From Sordariomycetes sp. S80-01Y (lineage: Eukaryota > Ascomycota > Sordariomycetes), in NCBI GenBank assembly GCA_037042185.1, contig JAXQJY010000026.1, forward strand, positions 1,612,001 to 1,676,000: a DNA stretch of 64,000 bases. The letters run 5' to 3'. Below the pieces are notes generated by a model that saw only the letters and a list, made by a program, of their open reading frames with translations, searched no databases and was not told the DNA's origin. Made by a program: the position numbers and the translations under genes. Positions within the stretch are counted from its first letter, which is position 1. Each line of letters opens with the position of its first letter. Positions 31,417 to 44,837 of this stretch are shown here, piece by piece.

Positions 31417-34400
31417 GTTCCCCAGTCAATGACCCTTCAAGTAAGTAGTCGGCATCGAATGACGAATCTTCGAACCCAGCCACTCAGGAGTGAGGTATAC
31501 CTGTCATTGAAGGCTCAGGCAGAGTGCTCGTCGGGTACCAGACCCAGCAGCCTCCCGAGGTTCCTCTTCCGGACCCGAGGGTGGCATCTGCAACGGAGAA
31601 GCATGGAAAATAAGCTCATGAGCGGGATGCTCGGAAGACGCCATCCTCTGCATGCCTGGCACTCCGGCAGTTGAGGAACGAGCCAGCCCACTCGTGCGTC
31701 CGCGCCCGGCATCCACGTAAGATGCGTCGGCAAATGGCCGCAGTACCGCTCCAAGTTAGATAGAACTTGCATGGTCCAGCATCAAGCCTCGAAGAGCTGA
31801 GGGAACTTTGTTGCTTCAGACGCAGGTGTCGAGCGATGCATTGGGGCGGTTGCGCAGTGCGCAGCGCGCGCAGCAGGGGTTCGGGCTGTCGCCAAGAGCT
31901 CCGCAGCTGTCAACGTTCGGCAGAGCTCATCAACAAGGTCCCGGGGTCTCCTGGTCGAGCAGACGAACGGCACCAACGGCCAGCCTGCGTTGATTGACGG
32001 CAATCAGTCGAAATGTAGCCACCTCTTCGGGCCCCGAGGGCCCCCTATCTTCAACGCGGCGCGCGAATCTCTGCCCCCAAGGGTCTTTCCGCCCCACAAT
32101 GATCGGCATTCCGAAACGCACTGCCGCCACGTCCCTGGTCCTTCTCGCAACAAGCTTCACAAGGGCCTTGGCGGCTGGGTCGCTGGCCCTGGAAGCCTCG
32201 CGACCCCGCTGGTCCGGGTGTGATAAGAAACGAGGTCGAAAAGCCTCAAGGCTTGCGAATCTTACGAAGGTTTGAGTTACATTGCAGTTTCGGGGATCCA
32301 GGGTGCTGTCGGGACGAGCCAGGCTACCGAAGGAATATGACAGGTCTCAATAGATCCCAGCGCAACATCAACATCTCCCGGTGCTTCCAAGTTCCTGGCA
32401 GAGTACACCCTTTCGCAAATTTCTGGCTGGTTCGAGTCAGGCATAGCCTCAAGTCGGTGAAGCCGGGGGGTTGAGTGCCGTCGAGCTACGCTGTTTACGT
32501 CTCGAGCGCAAATGTGCCAGGCCTCCGCAACGCCTCTCCCACGCCAACCCCCACCACGAACCTCACCTCTAACTCAAAGAGCACCTTGCATGACGGCGAG
32601 CCCGCCTCTGCCGCTGACGATTGCACTTGCGTCAGCAAAAAGTCCGCGGGTGGCGAGCCAGAGTGACAGTTCGGCCGGTCCGCAACAGCGATGATGGCCT
32701 CGTCGCAGCATGTGCTTAGAGGGACACCTCGTGTTCGCCCTGCTTTCTCAAAATCGTACAGAGCGTAATGAACTGCAAAGTCCAGCCACAAGGTGACATC
32801 GGGTCCCGTGTGCTTGGGTTCGATGACGGGCTGATTGTGTTGTACTGACATCGATGCAGCCAGAGCAGCCGACCCCGCGAGAGGCCATGAAGCGGCAGCC
32901 GGAGGCGGCAGAAGATGGCATGCCCAGCTGCAAGGCATGGGCTAATTTCAAAACGGGAACTCGTCTATTAGGCTACTGTGGGAGACCCTAGCAGCCGCCC
33001 AAACAACGTGATAGCGCTGCCAGGGACCAAAGGAATGGGAGCGCAGAGTAGCACCGGCGGGAGGGCCAGGGAAGCACTGCAACGCCTTCACGTGAGGTCC
33101 GCCGGGGCTAGGTTTGACACTTGCAACCCCGCGACCTGCGACGGGTGACGATCTTACAGAGGAGCGTCCGGCTGTCGCGCATCCAGGAGGCGGATTCGCA
33201 ACCTTCCAACGTGAAGCCCCTCATGATCTACGACGCGACCTCGCCCCAACGATGGACCTCCTAGCTCCCTTGGGCGTCCCGTGGCTAGCGTCTCATCTGG
33301 ACGCAACTGACCTTCCTCTTTGGGCCGTCACGTGCATAAGGGGGCGTGTCGTCGCGAATGCCGCTAGTCAATCAAGCCTCAGGGAACTGAGCGGGACGGT
33401 TGGGAGTGGAGCGGTTCGTGGGGCTTGGCTGACGGGGGCTGAAGGTAAGGCTAGCCCTGCCCCCCCTAACAATCTCCCCAGCGGGCCAGCGCTCAACCTG
33501 GAACAGTCTGTGCTCGAGGGGGGCCTTCGTGGATCGAGGGTCGAGGGTTGAGGATCAGAGGACGCGACTCCAGCTTGGACAGTGGGAATGTCTCTGACTA
33601 CGACTTGCTTCAAGCGACAGGGGAGGGTGGGAGGCGCAGAGGGAGCGACTGCTGGCTTTGTGAGCTGTGTCCGCAAGTGGAATCCGCACTAGATGACTTG
33701 GTGTCGTGCGGTTGAGCCAGTAAAACGGGACGGAGATGTCTCGACTGCTTCCTTCGTGATTTCGCGGCATGGAGATGTGGGTGATGGCTCGAGCAAGCAC
33801 CATCCCAGTTATCGATATCCGGGCTGGTCTCTGCCTCTCCCCACCGCTGAGCACGTTGTCTATCAGGGGACAGCAGTTCGTCCAGCCGCTAGCCTCGCGA
33901 TTCGATCGCCCTCAGCTCGCCATTCGCACGACGGAACAGGGCAAGCCGGACGGGTCAGCGGCAAAAACGGTTTTCCAACGACCGTCTCTGCTACCAAGTG
34001 GCGCGCCAGCTGCGCCAATCAAGGCTGCGCACGGGCGAGGCGGTCAGCGTCTCCCTCTCGCCTCGCCCGTTTATAGCGGCCCCTGGCTATACGAGTCACC
34101 ACCTTACCCGCCGAGACGAGAGCATGTCAGCAGCATCAGCCCAGCCCAAGCCGTGCTGACCGAGACACGCAGGCCGTCACTCCCGGGTGCAACGCCCACC
34201 CGCGGGCAGAAGCTTGTTAGGCGGAGCCGCATCGCTCTGTACAGCACTTTGTCTCGAGATTTCGAAATATGTACTCCGTGGAGCGGCATCTGGCCTATGA
34301 CAGCGCCGGCACTGCCTCCGTGTGACAGCCGGGGAGCACGGAGATGTGGGTGACGTCATCCCGGCTGTGGATCCACTTCCACTACCGAATTTCCTATTCT

Positions 34401-36184
34401 GGAAATGCAGCCTGCCGGGAGTGAGAGCGACATCACAATCACACCAAAAGAGACAAGGACCACCCAAGTAGGCACTCCACGGTGGTGGTAGAGCTATCTA
34501 CGGGCTCTGGTGGTTCCGAGTCATGCTGCGGCAGTTGTGCAGCGCGCGCGTTGCTCTTCTGGGGGTAGTCGAGGGTCCTTTGGAGATTGGAGATGCTTCT
34601 GTCGTTGTGCGACGGAAGGATTCTGACGCGTCCCACTTGGGACGGACCCGACACGCTGGAATGTCGATAATCCGTGGTCTTGTACTACATTCGTGAATCT
34701 TGCAAAGGCGCAATGGGATGGGCTGTTCGAAATCACGCGAGCTGGTTCCAGAGCAATCTGGTTCACTGGGCTCTGGTACGATCTAGACGTCAGTCCCTCT
34801 GCGCTCTGCGAAAGATCTCGCCCTCTCCACATTCCACATGGCTCACTCGATGCCCGGAGCAACACGTGTGTCGATCTCAAATCCAGCTAGCGTTTAGCTA
34901 TCTCGAGCACAGGACCGTGGAACCGGGAGCTGCTGTGCCACTCTGGTGATGTGCGATCGTGGTCCCGTATCGACGGGTCCCGAGATCTGGGGCCTGAGCC
35001 AGCCATATCAACGGCCCCGAGATGAGGCGGACACCACGGTATTAGGCATGGGCTAGGAACTTCAGAATTCCATAAGCTGCCTTGCAGAGCACTTGAAACC
35101 TGGAGAAGACCAGGGCCTGTACAGATGCATCCTGTTAGCGTATCTGCCGTGGTGATGAGGAGCCCAAACGTCCCGACGGCATTGCAATGTTGTCGTTCCG
35201 ACTCGGCCGCGGGTCCCGGGATCGTCGACCGTAGCGCTTTTCCCTGCCGGTTCCTCGTTATGTATGAAGGGCTTCGACGTCGTGTATCATTTTGAAGTAT
35301 CATGTGCTTTGCTAGGTGAAACTTGGCCTGCGCATAATCCCAATGTTCACCCCCCATTTCACGCGGCTTCTTGAACACAGCAGGGGATCAGGAGAAGCTG
35401 ACGCGTCGCCCAGATGCTCTATCTCTATTTTCAGGCGCAGTTATTATGATACTGACAGTATCAGACTAGTTCAATATCCTCCCCTGTCATATAGATTGGG
35501 TAGTGGGACGGTATCTAGTCGTGCGTGCATCCAGGGTGGTCTGTCGAAGCCGAGGCATCACCACAACCCCATCACGCGTCCACCATGCAGGTGCCGTGCA
35601 TCTCTCAACGACTAAGACCAGGGGATACCCGAACGAACAGCCTGCAGAAAAGAAGCTTTGCGTGTTTCAAGAGAATATGATATGTCGCCAACTCCAACAG
35701 CCTCCGGCATGAGGGGGAGCTTGCGCCTCGCAGTGGCCCGTCGCGCTGGGCATCAACCATTCACCGACGTGACCGAACTTTGTCGCTGGTTCGACAAGGG
35801 CAAGAAGAGGTCTTGGCAGACGGGTGGGGGGGGGGGCCTCACGAATGTGTTTTGCAAAAGGTCTTTTGTGAGGGTGATGGAGTTGGGATATCCGGCTCTG
35901 GTACAGCAGTTGGGGGCTTTTGGGGGCATATGCGAAGGTGGTGTTGGCCAGCCGCAACCTTATCTGCTTCCCGCAACCATCGGCCCCCAAGGCCCAATAC
36001 GCCGCAAAGACTGGACTTCATCTGAATGTACCGAAGCAATGGAGCGATCTAGACATGAATCAACGGAATCGATAAATGCTCCCCGACTTCGTCACCACGG
36101 GCGAGAGCCGCCGCCACCGCTCGGCAGCTGCAGGCGGGAAGCTGCATTGAGAAATGACGGACTAGGTGTATCCATGTCTCCCTC

Positions 36185-36222
36185 TCCAACTGAGCCAGCC
36201 TCCAACTGAGCCAGCCTCCAAC
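36185..36222 (+). repeat. 16-nt tandem repeat, 2.4 copies
   Basis: TCCAACTGAGCCAGCC is present twice exactly, head to tail, then TCCAAC again. It lies in the 11 kb gene-free stretch. Confidence 0.9.
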
Positions 36223-39200
36223 CGGCCGTGTCAATCGCTGGGCATCCACTATGGAGCTTGCGTTGGCGGCCGCTTGATGGATCATGGACACTTGGGAGCG
36301 TCGCGCCCAACGACGCAGCCAGGCGTCCCGGTAAGTGTCCTCGAGGCTGGGACGGGCTGTGCTCGTGTAGACAGGGCTGTCGGACTGACACAGAGGCGCA
36401 TCGTTTGGAATCTCATATATTACAGGACGCAGCGCGAATCCGGTAAGCACCCGAAGGCGATCCCCAACGTCATTTCGCTTTCCATGAAGCGGACGCGCGC
36501 TCATGGGTGGCAGAGGCGGCGCCACTGGGGCCTTCCAGTGCGGTGGGATACCAACGTGCCTCACCTCCAGGGCCCTGAAGCGGTAGTGCGACCAATTATC
36601 TTGCCGTCTACTGCTGCGTCTACCTGAATTGCATGGACAAGGTAGCTGCGCATGCAATTAGTCGATTGCCAGTCGAGCGCCAAGTATTCAATGCTGGTCG
36701 CCCTTGTTATGGAACCCTCGTCTGGAAGATACCAGGGTAATCGAATGTTCTGCTTCTCTTCGAAACGCCACTGTCAAATACATGGACAAGGTGTACGTGA
36801 CAGCCCGGGGGCCGGTGTGATCATCACGCGCGGCCTCGCTCGCAGACTACTTCCAGACCAGGCCCCCTCAACCCCACTGCACTAAGTCACCCAACGACGA
36901 ATCTGAATCTCGGCACCATGTAACTGCGTCTCGTGTTACGGACTCCTAATTGTTCCCCCCCTTCGGCAAAGCCCAGACGCTTGGACGTGGTCAATGTCCC
37001 AGGAATGAAGGGGCCCACGTTCCCAGCTCCCGCCTTTCCCGCCCTCTCTACCTTCACACCGTTGGAGCTGGAGCCTTTCGAGGCTGTCCCCGCCCAGCCA
37101 GCAATTTGCCGATCGCTCAGCTGGGGGCCAGCTCCTGCAGGAACGTTTGGAGGAGGCTTGATGTGAATACGCGCGCTGCGACTGGACCGTTTCCGCCCAC
37201 GGGGGCCTCTTTGGGGTGGTGTTAGCAGTGGATCATCTTGGCCCCCAACAGGGTTTCCCGATGCTGGGCCCCCGTTTCAGTGAACGGTTCTGCGGATGGT
37301 TCCGTTCTGTACGGAGATTTTGGGACGACGCAAATGCTCTTCAAATTGAGGCAAAGGCCTTGTGTCGGCAAGAAGATCACCATACTTCATTTTAGATGAT
37401 CGTATAATGCATGAAGTTGATTTAGATTGTCTTTGTAGACCTCTTCGGGCGGTCCTTCTGCTGGAGACCCAACATCAAGCGGAGTATTGGGTTCTCTCCG
37501 AAGACCGCCAGAGGATTTGTCACTGATCTGCAACCAGCGGACGATTTCACATGGGGCATCTTGCCTTTCAATAAGCAGGATTTAAACCATGTGGCAGAGA
37601 TGGCTGTTGTCTAGCTTTGCACATCCGGGACTGTACTCTGGATCGTCCTGGTCCGCACGGAGTACGTGCAGCCCTCTTGGGCGCTTACTGCTGCATCAAC
37701 GATCGCAGCAAACAGACAATATCCTTCATCCCAGTCTCTCGTATTTGATCCCACGTGTCATGGCTCACAGACAGCTCCTGGCGACGGAGCCTTCGGGAGT
37801 TGCTCTCAGAGGGAACGGCGACCCTGTAGATCCAGTCTACCCGTCTCAAACCTATGCAGTAAGACATGACCTTTGCATGGTGAGGTTGCAATGAGGGACC
37901 TTCAGGTCTTGTTCAGAGCCATCCACGCCGAACTTACCGCTCCGGTTGATACCCGTACATGAACTTGCCTGCTTTAGTTTCATGACCCCTGGCCGAGGGA
38001 GAGTCATCTGATGGCAAGACGTCATTCAACCTGGTTACCCAGCAAAGGCAAGACCGTTCAGACAAGCGGGGTCAATTTGAAGCAGACTAGCTCTTGCAAG
38101 AGACTGGCTGATATGCCTGCTGCCCACAAACGCTGGCGAGCAAGATAAAGAAAGATCGGCCGGCAGCCTCGCTCACCATGCGAAGCCATCACGACGATCA
38201 CCGCGTCTTGCAGACTCGTTAGGGCGCTTGCAGATGATCTCTGAAAACTTTGCAAACCCTCCACAATCTGTGTTTACCTCTAAGCCCCCCGACGTCGTTG
38301 AAATTATCGGGCCGGCAAGTTTGCTGGGGCAGCGCCGCCGTTGAAGCAACATGGCGTTCATCTAGATCCGACTCTTGTCGGCTAAAGGCTTCACCCCAGG
38401 CCAGGTCGTAACCGGCCTTTGAAGTTTTAGACTAGCATGATGTAGGCGGAGTGTCAGTGGCTGCGGCAGCGTGCGAGGATCCTTGCAGGTGTTGGCGGAG
38501 GGCTTTGATGCTGCTCTGTTGGTTTTCCGCCAGGCTGAGACAGGGCGTTGGCTCACCCCAGTCTTTGTATAATTTCACAAACGATTTAGCTAAAGGTTAA
38601 AATATCGGATCAAGGTTTACAGGTTTTCCATGAACTCGCCGCCTTCATCGGGATGGCGAGATTTTGATGCACCCGTGCGCCCTGCGGGGTTGACGAATTC
38701 GGAGGCAGATTTGACACCAAACCACGGTGGTGGCGCGGTAGATGCAAGCCGCGCATAAGTCTTTCGAGAACAATGACACACGGATCTCAGCGACACGCTG
38801 GAAGTTTTCCCGGCAGATTCTAGGTACTGTTGCATCTTCAGCCGCAGAGTGTCACCTCGGGATGCTGTGTAAGACGGACGGCTTACAGGCAGTGCACTCT
38901 ACTCTCGTGGGGCCCTCATTCCTCCCTAATCTTGGCGCTTTTCGCGCCAATTGCCAGATCAACCTTCGTGCTGGTCAACTTTGTCCTATGCATACGATTT
39001 GGAGACTGTCAACATCGAAACGAGAACCAGGTGAACCGTGGCGAGGCGTGGACGCAGCAGAAGACTCGAATTGACAGGGGGAGGGGTGTTGCGGCACGTC
39101 ATCTGACGATCGCCGCTCCGGGTCGAATCCTCAGCTAAGGCGACACCCTCCCTCTCCGGCCCCCCTGTCAAGCGTCCCCCCGTACTCCGTTATGCAGAGC

Positions 39201-39689
39201 CAAGTGTCGACGTTTGAGCGCCAATGCCACCGCCGTCTGACAGCGAACTGGGACGGCCGGGAGTGAGGAGTGCCCAACACAGAAGGTCGCGCACCAATCT
39301 TTTTAGATGCAGCAGGCTTGAGCAGGCCGCTGGCTTCGTGCTGCTCCAAGGCCCGAATCCTACGGGGGGGCCCTCGAGGGCCTCCAAGGGTGCTCCGTTA
39401 GCCCAAGCACAAACGGCACGCTTGCTGCTGGGGCGTCTCTGTTGGACATGGGAGGTCAACGAATGTAGGTAGCAGTGCATGGGCCTGAGGACCGTCCAAG
39501 GTGAGACGGAGAATAAATATATACTTGCAAGCCCCCATTCCCAAGCCACCGATCTCGATCTTCGAAGGCGAGACGGCTGCACTGGCGTTGTCAGCTTCAT
39601 CCATAGTCTTTCCAAGAGTTGTTTATGATACGAGTTCCCCCCACGGCCCGCCGACTCTGTGTGATTTACGAAAGCTCTCGTCGACGGCC

Positions 39690-41260
39690 ATGTCTTTCAC
39701 CACGGAAATCTGGACACCCACGACCGCAGCCACGATATCGACCTCTGACCCCGTCAAGAAGGAGTCAGCGTCAAAGACCAGCATGCCTTCCTCAGCATTA
39801 CCACCAAAGACGGATCTCCGCGCCGAGGATGACTGGACAAAGGTCAAAGATCCCAAAGAGAAGAAGAGGATCCAGAACCGAGTTGCACAGCGGACATATC
39901 GTACGTCCACCACGCATTGGGGGCGGGAGGTCGACTTGACTGACATCCGAGTCTAGGTCACCGTATGAAAGCACGATTGGGAGAACTTCAAGCCAGGCTC
40001 GAAAGCCACGAAGCCCGCCGTTCCCAAAGTGCAGATGCCATCGACACAGCCGTGAGCCTTCCTGCTCAGCCAACCACGAATCCTGATGGGTCGATATCGC
40101 CAGCGGTCGGTGCAATGACGGACAAGCCCGACATGCTCCCACAACAACCGCTCCCTCCTCAGTTCATGCAACAACCAAATCTCTACGAGCAGCCCGTCGA
40201 TGACCCCGAGAATTCGCTGTTCCCACAGGTCGCCCACCACAGCATGCTAAGCAGCCCACCGCCATCACAACCGTCTCCGACTGCCCACGGGCTCCTCTCA
40301 CCACCCACCCAGGCCGACCAAACACAGGATCCAAGAACAGGCAAAAACTCACAGGACTTCATGGTCGACTGCCTGCGCTTTCAGTCACAGCTTTTGAGCC
40401 GCCTCAACAACCTGCAGCAAGAGACGGGATTTCCGGCCTACCAAAATGCCATGCCGAACCAAATGACTACGGCTGACCAGGTCAACTGCGCTCCCGCCTT
40501 TGCGAATACCGAAGGCATGGATTTCGCCACCTTCGACGGCTCAGTCAACATGTGGAAGCCTGAAGGCATGAAGATGCAGCAGTCGTCGCCAGATAGCACG
40601 TATTTCTCTAACATTACCCCGACGGGGTCGTCAGCAGGCCTGCAGGCCGGACTGTCCGCAGCAGTCGGCATCAACGGTATGCAGGCACGCAAGCCGTCCC
40701 AGAACGCCAGCCTCGACGAGCGCTTCCAATGTATCATGGAGCAGGTCGACGCCGCTGGATTCGAGTCATTCGATGCCATGGCAACCGCCTACTACACACA
40801 GAATTTCAACGACACCTCGCCCCTCGCAGATGAGCAGCGCCTGAGCCGCAATCGTCGCCTGCCCCAGTTCATCTCCGAGGTCAATGCCGCTGCCTCTCAA
40901 GGCTGGAGTGACTGGGAGCGCAAAGGCTTCCAAGACGAGATCCTGCGGACTGCCGAGAGCATGCTCACTAGCGAAGGGTGTGATGCACGCCAAGCGCTAG
41001 GCGCGAAAGTTACTCAGCTGGTCGAAGCTCAAGACAACGGCAACCCTGCTGGTGCCGCCGAGGCTATGCTGTCCATGAAACGGACCATCCAAGAGCAGCT
41101 TCCAAACTCATGGGCGCTGACTATGGCTTTGGCTTCTGATAACCGTCACTCATGGCAGAGCGATCGCTCCAATACTGCGCTAGCTACGACACTGCTACTC
41201 AACTTTGCTGGCCGCATTTCCAACGATCAGCTCCTCCGTCTTGTCGGGTCATGCCTATGA
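39690..41260 (+). CDS. bZIP transcription factor
   Basis: Two exons, 39690-39900 and 39957-41260, joined over a 56-nt intron (GTACGT donor, TTGACTGAC branch region, CTAG acceptor); product 504 aa. The intron splits the basic region, a common arrangement in this family. Across the junction the protein reads KRIQNRVAQRTYRHRMKARL, with the NxxAQxxYR signature of fungal Yap-like factors. A short coiled segment (GELQARLESHEARR) follows. The rest is Gln/Pro/Ser-rich up to about residue 300, then a conserved-looking helical C-terminus (DERFQCIMEQVDAAGFESFD through DQLLRLVGSCL). It should bind DNA as a dimer in the nucleus. The leucine zipper is short. Targets are unknown. Its 5' side is an 11 kb gene-free stretch. 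Confidence 0.9.
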
Positions 41261-43605
41261 CAAGATGCTGGGGAGTTGGACCGAGGAGGTTTGGTAAGTT
41301 TGGTCATCCCATACGCTTTAATTGAAAGCTCTAACAAATGCAGACTCAACCAGATTTGATTCCATTGGCGTCACTCACGCTCACCAATGCGCTATGGGAC
41401 GACGTATGAGAACGTCGCTGCTGGTCGGTTTAGCTGCGTAAATTTTTACCAGTCTCTGCGACCGATCTTGAAGATCTCGGGCAGCGTCCTCAAACAGTCG
41501 TGCTCGTTCTTGTGGATTTCTAAACACCGATCTCGGGCACAAGAAACCAGATCACCGTTCTGAGAGAGACCTTCGGGTCGGAACTAAACCTTGCACATTG
41601 CAGCGACGCGAGATGTGTTGCGTCGATGATCAGAGGGTCCACAGGCGCACGGCATTATAGCTTATGCTATGCGAGTTCAATGTCTAAAATGGCAGCCCCG
41701 AGCGCCTGAAGTCTAGACTTGAACACGAGCCACGGGGGCCTCTGGAGGGCAGCCTGGAGTGTACGCTACAAACGCAGGCGGAGCAACCTCTTGGAGTTCA
41801 GGGGGGAATGCAATGCACGTCTCACAAGACGGATGGGATATCATGATTGGAGTTCAGGAGCACACATGCTTGACGAATATAGCGCACATTATGTTACTTG
41901 GGAAAGGGGGTGGGAGCGATGTTAGGCAGCGAGACCAGATAGCGCGGAGTAAATGATACCCCACAAAGCTTCAGCAAGCTTTTGCTTCACACTCTCCACC
42001 AAACGGTCCGATGAATGCAATAGAGTTGATCTTCATGAATCACTGCCGAGCCGGCTCCCTGGCGGCGCCGCGGATCGCAGGGGACGGGAGGACGAGGGAG
42101 GCAGGTGATGAGGGCGGCTATCTCCACCGGTGCCCACAGCTTACTCGAGAACGAAGGGACAGGCCAGGTCAAAGCTTCTGAGGGTGAGGTAAGTTTTGAC
42201 ATGGACCATCAAAGGAGTGCGGCTCATGCTTGTTGATGATCAAGGTAACATGCCCGGGATAGGTCGACAGAGACGCAAGGGTCTAGACTATTATCAGGTT
42301 GAAATCTCGATGACTTCGTTGAGAACGTTTTGAATTCAACCAGTGTTCTCCGCTCATTGATTTTAGCCTTCTCATGGATTTCAGCGCCCGCAAGCTTTGT
42401 TTGAGAGGGTAAGTTCTCCTCGGCGGGAAAGGGGCCTGTAGTCAACCCATGTCCACAAGCGGAGCGATTGCTCGGTGCGTCTGTGCGAGTACTCCTCACT
42501 TAGAGGATATGTTTTTGCCAATGCTTGAGGGGCGTTGACCAGACGAGTTCAGCATGCTAAGCATGATGTAGGAAACTTAGTTTCTGGAGGCGCCTGCATG
42601 TCCCCTTAGCATAACAGTCAAGCTCGTGAAGAGGGGGCGGCTCGCGCTGTATGCTCCTGGTTCAAAGCCGACCGCAACAAACGAGCTCGTCTAGAAGGCC
42701 TCTGGATCTGTGGCCCTTGTTGCGGTCGCAAACCGCGAGTGGAAACTTAACGACCGAATCACCTTGCCTTCCTCGGCAACGCCGTGGCCAGCTCGCAGTG
42801 GTGACCGCGAGCTCGCGATCAGTACTGAGACCAATTTCTTTGAGCTCCTCAGACCAATTGAAACTAGTTCGACTCCTAGTTCAGTTGAGAAGATGCCCAT
42901 GAGGTACTTTTGAATGCATCATTGCCTAACTCTGGAGCTTACCGGAAGTCCCCGAAGCTGACAGTTCGTCAGATGTAGAACCCCAATATGTAACTCACAA
43001 CGCACTGCAAGACACACCTTGCCAGTGTCATCAAGTTCTCCAGACAATACGCGTTAAGCAAGCTTAGCCTTCTTGCAGAGTTGTGAATGCTTCACTCAGA
43101 GTGAGGTTCACAATACGTAGGAAGAAAGGAGCACTCCTTGAGTCTGTAGGTCCTGTTTCTGCTTGAATACACCACCCCGCTCTATAGCCATAACGTAGGT
43201 CTTTGCTTCAAATTCATTCTCGTGCTGTTCTTAAAATCGTTCATCCTCGATGTGAGGCTTAGCCAAGCTGCGCCTTTGGCTTGCCGAGGCACCTCTATTG
43301 ATGCTTGTGCAACGAACTAAAATGGGTTAACATCACTCCGTCTTACGATATGCGAGGCGAGAAAGGCGGCTCAACTTCTCACCTTTGCTCTCGAACGGTC
43401 ACCCCAAACGTGGTGCATTTTTTTTCTTCTTCCGTAGCTGGGCGGAGTAACCTAGCAGTGATATTCCGACGTCGCAACTCAGCCTGTCACGTCATTGCGC
43501 GCAGTGCAGATCTCCTCTTTTTCTGCCCGACTTCGACGCTCACACAACGTGTCTTTGCTACTAACCCCAAACTACAATCCCAGCATCGATAACATTCAAC
43601 CCAGC
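41261..43605. other. 2.3 kb intergenic
   Basis: No gene seen. Should hold the bZIP 3' UTR and the thioesterase promoter. Short frames (for example 41719-41925, 42651-42902) have no support. Confidence 0.5.
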
Positions 43606-44702
43606 ATGTGGCCCGGCGGACCGAACCCGACGCAGCTACAGACGGCGCCGGGGAGCTCCAACATCCCGCTCGTCCTCATCCACGATGGCGGTGGCACGAC
43701 CTTTGCCTACTTCTTCCTTGGGGACCTGAAACGTGATGTATGGGCGGTCCATGATCCGAACTACTGGGAAGGGACGCTCTGGAAGGGCGGGATGGATGAG
43801 ATGGCAAAGCATTACATCGTGCTGATGCGCAATGCTGGCATTCGGGGCAAGATTCTGCTTGGCGGTGAGTGAGGGGAATGAGAGGCAGCTGTGAGCAGCA
43901 TTGACTTTACCCTAGGTTGGTCCCTCGGCGGCCACCTGGCGATCACTATTTCAAGAATGACTGCAAGGGACCCGACAGCGTTGTTCCACGTCGCCGGGAC
44001 CGTCATCATTGACTCGCCCTTCCACGTGCCCATCGCCAAGTTGGGAGAGCCACTCGTGGATCCCGACTTTGGAGAAATGCCCGAGCTCGTTCAGAAGTCT
44101 TTCAAGAACTGTGATGTGTATCTGGAGACTTGGGAGCTGCCAAAGTGGAGCGGCCCGGCCAACGGAAAGAAGAAGCTGAAGTTGACGGCTGGAGCCAAAG
44201 AATTTGAGATCAACCAGGGACAGGCATTGCATCTGCCCCTCTCAGGAGATTGGAAAGTGAGGGACGGAAAGACGTTTGACAGCTATGAGGAGACGAGTGA
44301 CCCTGTTTCACCACCCCCTGGTATCCTGATCCGAGGTCTCAACCGATCCGAGAGACCTCCCGGCGTTGACAGAGACTGCACCATTGACCGGTTCAGGGAC
44401 GAGCCCCTTTTGGGCTGGGAGGGTAATTATCCAGACTTTATCAAGGCTACGATCGACGTCGATACGGCACATTTCGACATGTTTGATAAGTCGAACGAGG
44501 AGAAGGTGAGTTCCTTCGAAATGTCCAAGCCTCTGTGCGCAGTACCTGGCGATACGAATGTTACTTTGCATATGGCAAAATCCACGGTCCTCCCATATCA
44601 AACTCTGAATTATGCTAACATGAATCAAAGCTCAACCATGTGAGCGACAGGATAGACAAAGGCTGCCAGATCCTCGACTCCTTGGTGAAATCAGGACAGT
44701 AG
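43606..44702 (+). CDS. Stand-alone thioesterase (PKS/NRPS TE-like alpha/beta hydrolase)
   Basis: Three exons, 43606-43864, 43916-44505 and 44631-44702, total 306 aa. Intron 1 (51 nt) has GTGAGT and CTAG ends. Intron 2 (125 nt) has GTGAGT, a GCTAAC branch and an AAAG acceptor. All phases fit. The fold starts with IPLVLIHDGGGTTFAYFFLG, the oxyanion region of thioesterase domains. The nucleophile motif GWSLGGHLA is rebuilt exactly across intron 1. The catalytic His is probably in the DTAHFDMFD segment near residue 280. Such free-standing thioesterases hydrolyse or edit acyl thioesters in polyketide or peptide pathways. No PKS or NRPS lies in the window. It is tail-to-tail with a Zn cluster regulator gene, only ~135 nt apart, which may control it. 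Confidence 0.87.
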
Positions 44703-44837
44703 CTACGGGGTGCGGTGCAGGACATGATGAACACGCAGCGTTTGAATGACTAGGGATAGATATAGATAATATTGGGCTGTTCCCTCCAGCGCGTCGCCTA
44801 CCACTGCTGTAACTGTTCGCGTTGGCCTCCGGGGATC

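Larger units (their letters stand above)
28576..39689. other. 11 kb stretch with no supportable gene
   Basis: Both strands hold many overlapping frames of 60-250 codons. They appear in all frames at once, start at non-ATG codons or poor contexts, and show no domains, transmembrane patterns or consistent splice joins. The largest (30493-31245 minus, 36049-36657 minus, 29456-30031 minus) read as Arg/Ser/Pro-rich chance translations of GC-rich DNA. No tRNA, LTR or transposase was recognised. It contains two small tandem repeats and a run of 11 G at 35826-35836. It lies immediately upstream of the bZIP gene and may serve as a very long regulatory region or encode non-coding RNA. Confidence 0.5.
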
